Origin: an uncultured Fusobacterium sp.
GTDB taxonomy: Bacteria > Fusobacteriota > Fusobacteriia > Fusobacteriales > Fusobacteriaceae
DNA: 13,513 bases
NCBI GenBank assembly: GCA_900541465.1
Contig: UQJY01000026.1
Span: 1-13,513 of the forward strand
Reading direction: 5' to 3'
Below, one piece after another: positions 13,485 through 13,513 of this stretch. The number at the start of each line of letters is the position of its first letter. The stretch's first letter is position 1. The notes beneath the pieces were generated by a model. It did no database searches, was not told the DNA's origin, and worked only from the letters and a program-made list of their open reading frames with translations. The position numbers and the translations under genes were made by a program.

Positions 13485-13513
13485 ATACAAAAAGTGCTGA
13501 AAAGAATTTTTTC

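Noticed and set aside
1..13513. CRISPR array, tRNA, rRNA, prophage or transposase gene
   Set aside because: No regularly spaced repeats, cloverleaf-like or ribosomal RNA sequence, or recombinase motif was found by reading both strands.

Overview
The window is a low-GC, gene-dense chromosomal segment, probably from a Fusobacterium-type bacterium (phylum Fusobacteriota). The evidence is strong A/T codon bias, a Gram-negative-type outer-membrane beta-barrel protein next to Firmicutes-like housekeeping gene order (mfd-mazG-rqcP-ispE-spoVG), and an 8-cysteine clostridial-type ferredoxin. Genus assignment is inference. No phage, IS transposase, CRISPR array, tRNA or rRNA was seen, and no clearly new multigene system was found. 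The most unusual object is a MITE-like inverted-repeat element at about 3852-4010.

Layout. (1) 1-752, plus strand: a small outer-membrane beta-barrel protein with a hairpin-rich leader, closed by a strong terminator that can also serve the convergent recQ. (2) 841-3375, minus strand: a DEDDh 3'-5' exonuclease followed 21 nt later by recQ, a probable DNA-repair operon. (3) 3514-3829, plus strand: a self-contained ferredoxin unit with promoter, ribosome binding site, 57-residue 2[4Fe-4S] ferredoxin and GAAA-loop terminator. (4) 3852-4010: the inverted-repeat element, between two convergent transcription units. (5) 4040-9737, minus strand: hxlR-type regulator, mfd, mazG, then after an internal promoter rqcP, ispE and spoVG. 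(6) 9878-11063, plus strand: a PNPOx-like flavin split-barrel protein divergent from hxlR, then an alpha/beta hydrolase closed by a long hairpin. (7) 11188-13449, plus strand: folE, a folB-folK fusion and folP, covering most steps from GTP to dihydropteroate.

How the genes work together. Region 5 joins transcription-coupled repair (Mfd), nucleotide-pool sanitation (MazG), ribosome rescue (RqcP), isoprenoid synthesis (IspE) and the nucleic-acid-binding regulator SpoVG. Region 7 makes 7,8-dihydroneopterin triphosphate (FolE), converts dihydroneopterin to 6-hydroxymethyl-dihydropterin diphosphate (FolB-FolK) and condenses it with p-aminobenzoate (FolP). HxlR and the flavoprotein look like a regulator-target pair with operator-like repeats lying on both promoters.

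Several starts were moved from the longest open frame to codons with better ribosome binding sites: mazG, hxlR, the flavoprotein, the hydrolase and folB-folK. No stretch longer than 300 bases lacks a gene.
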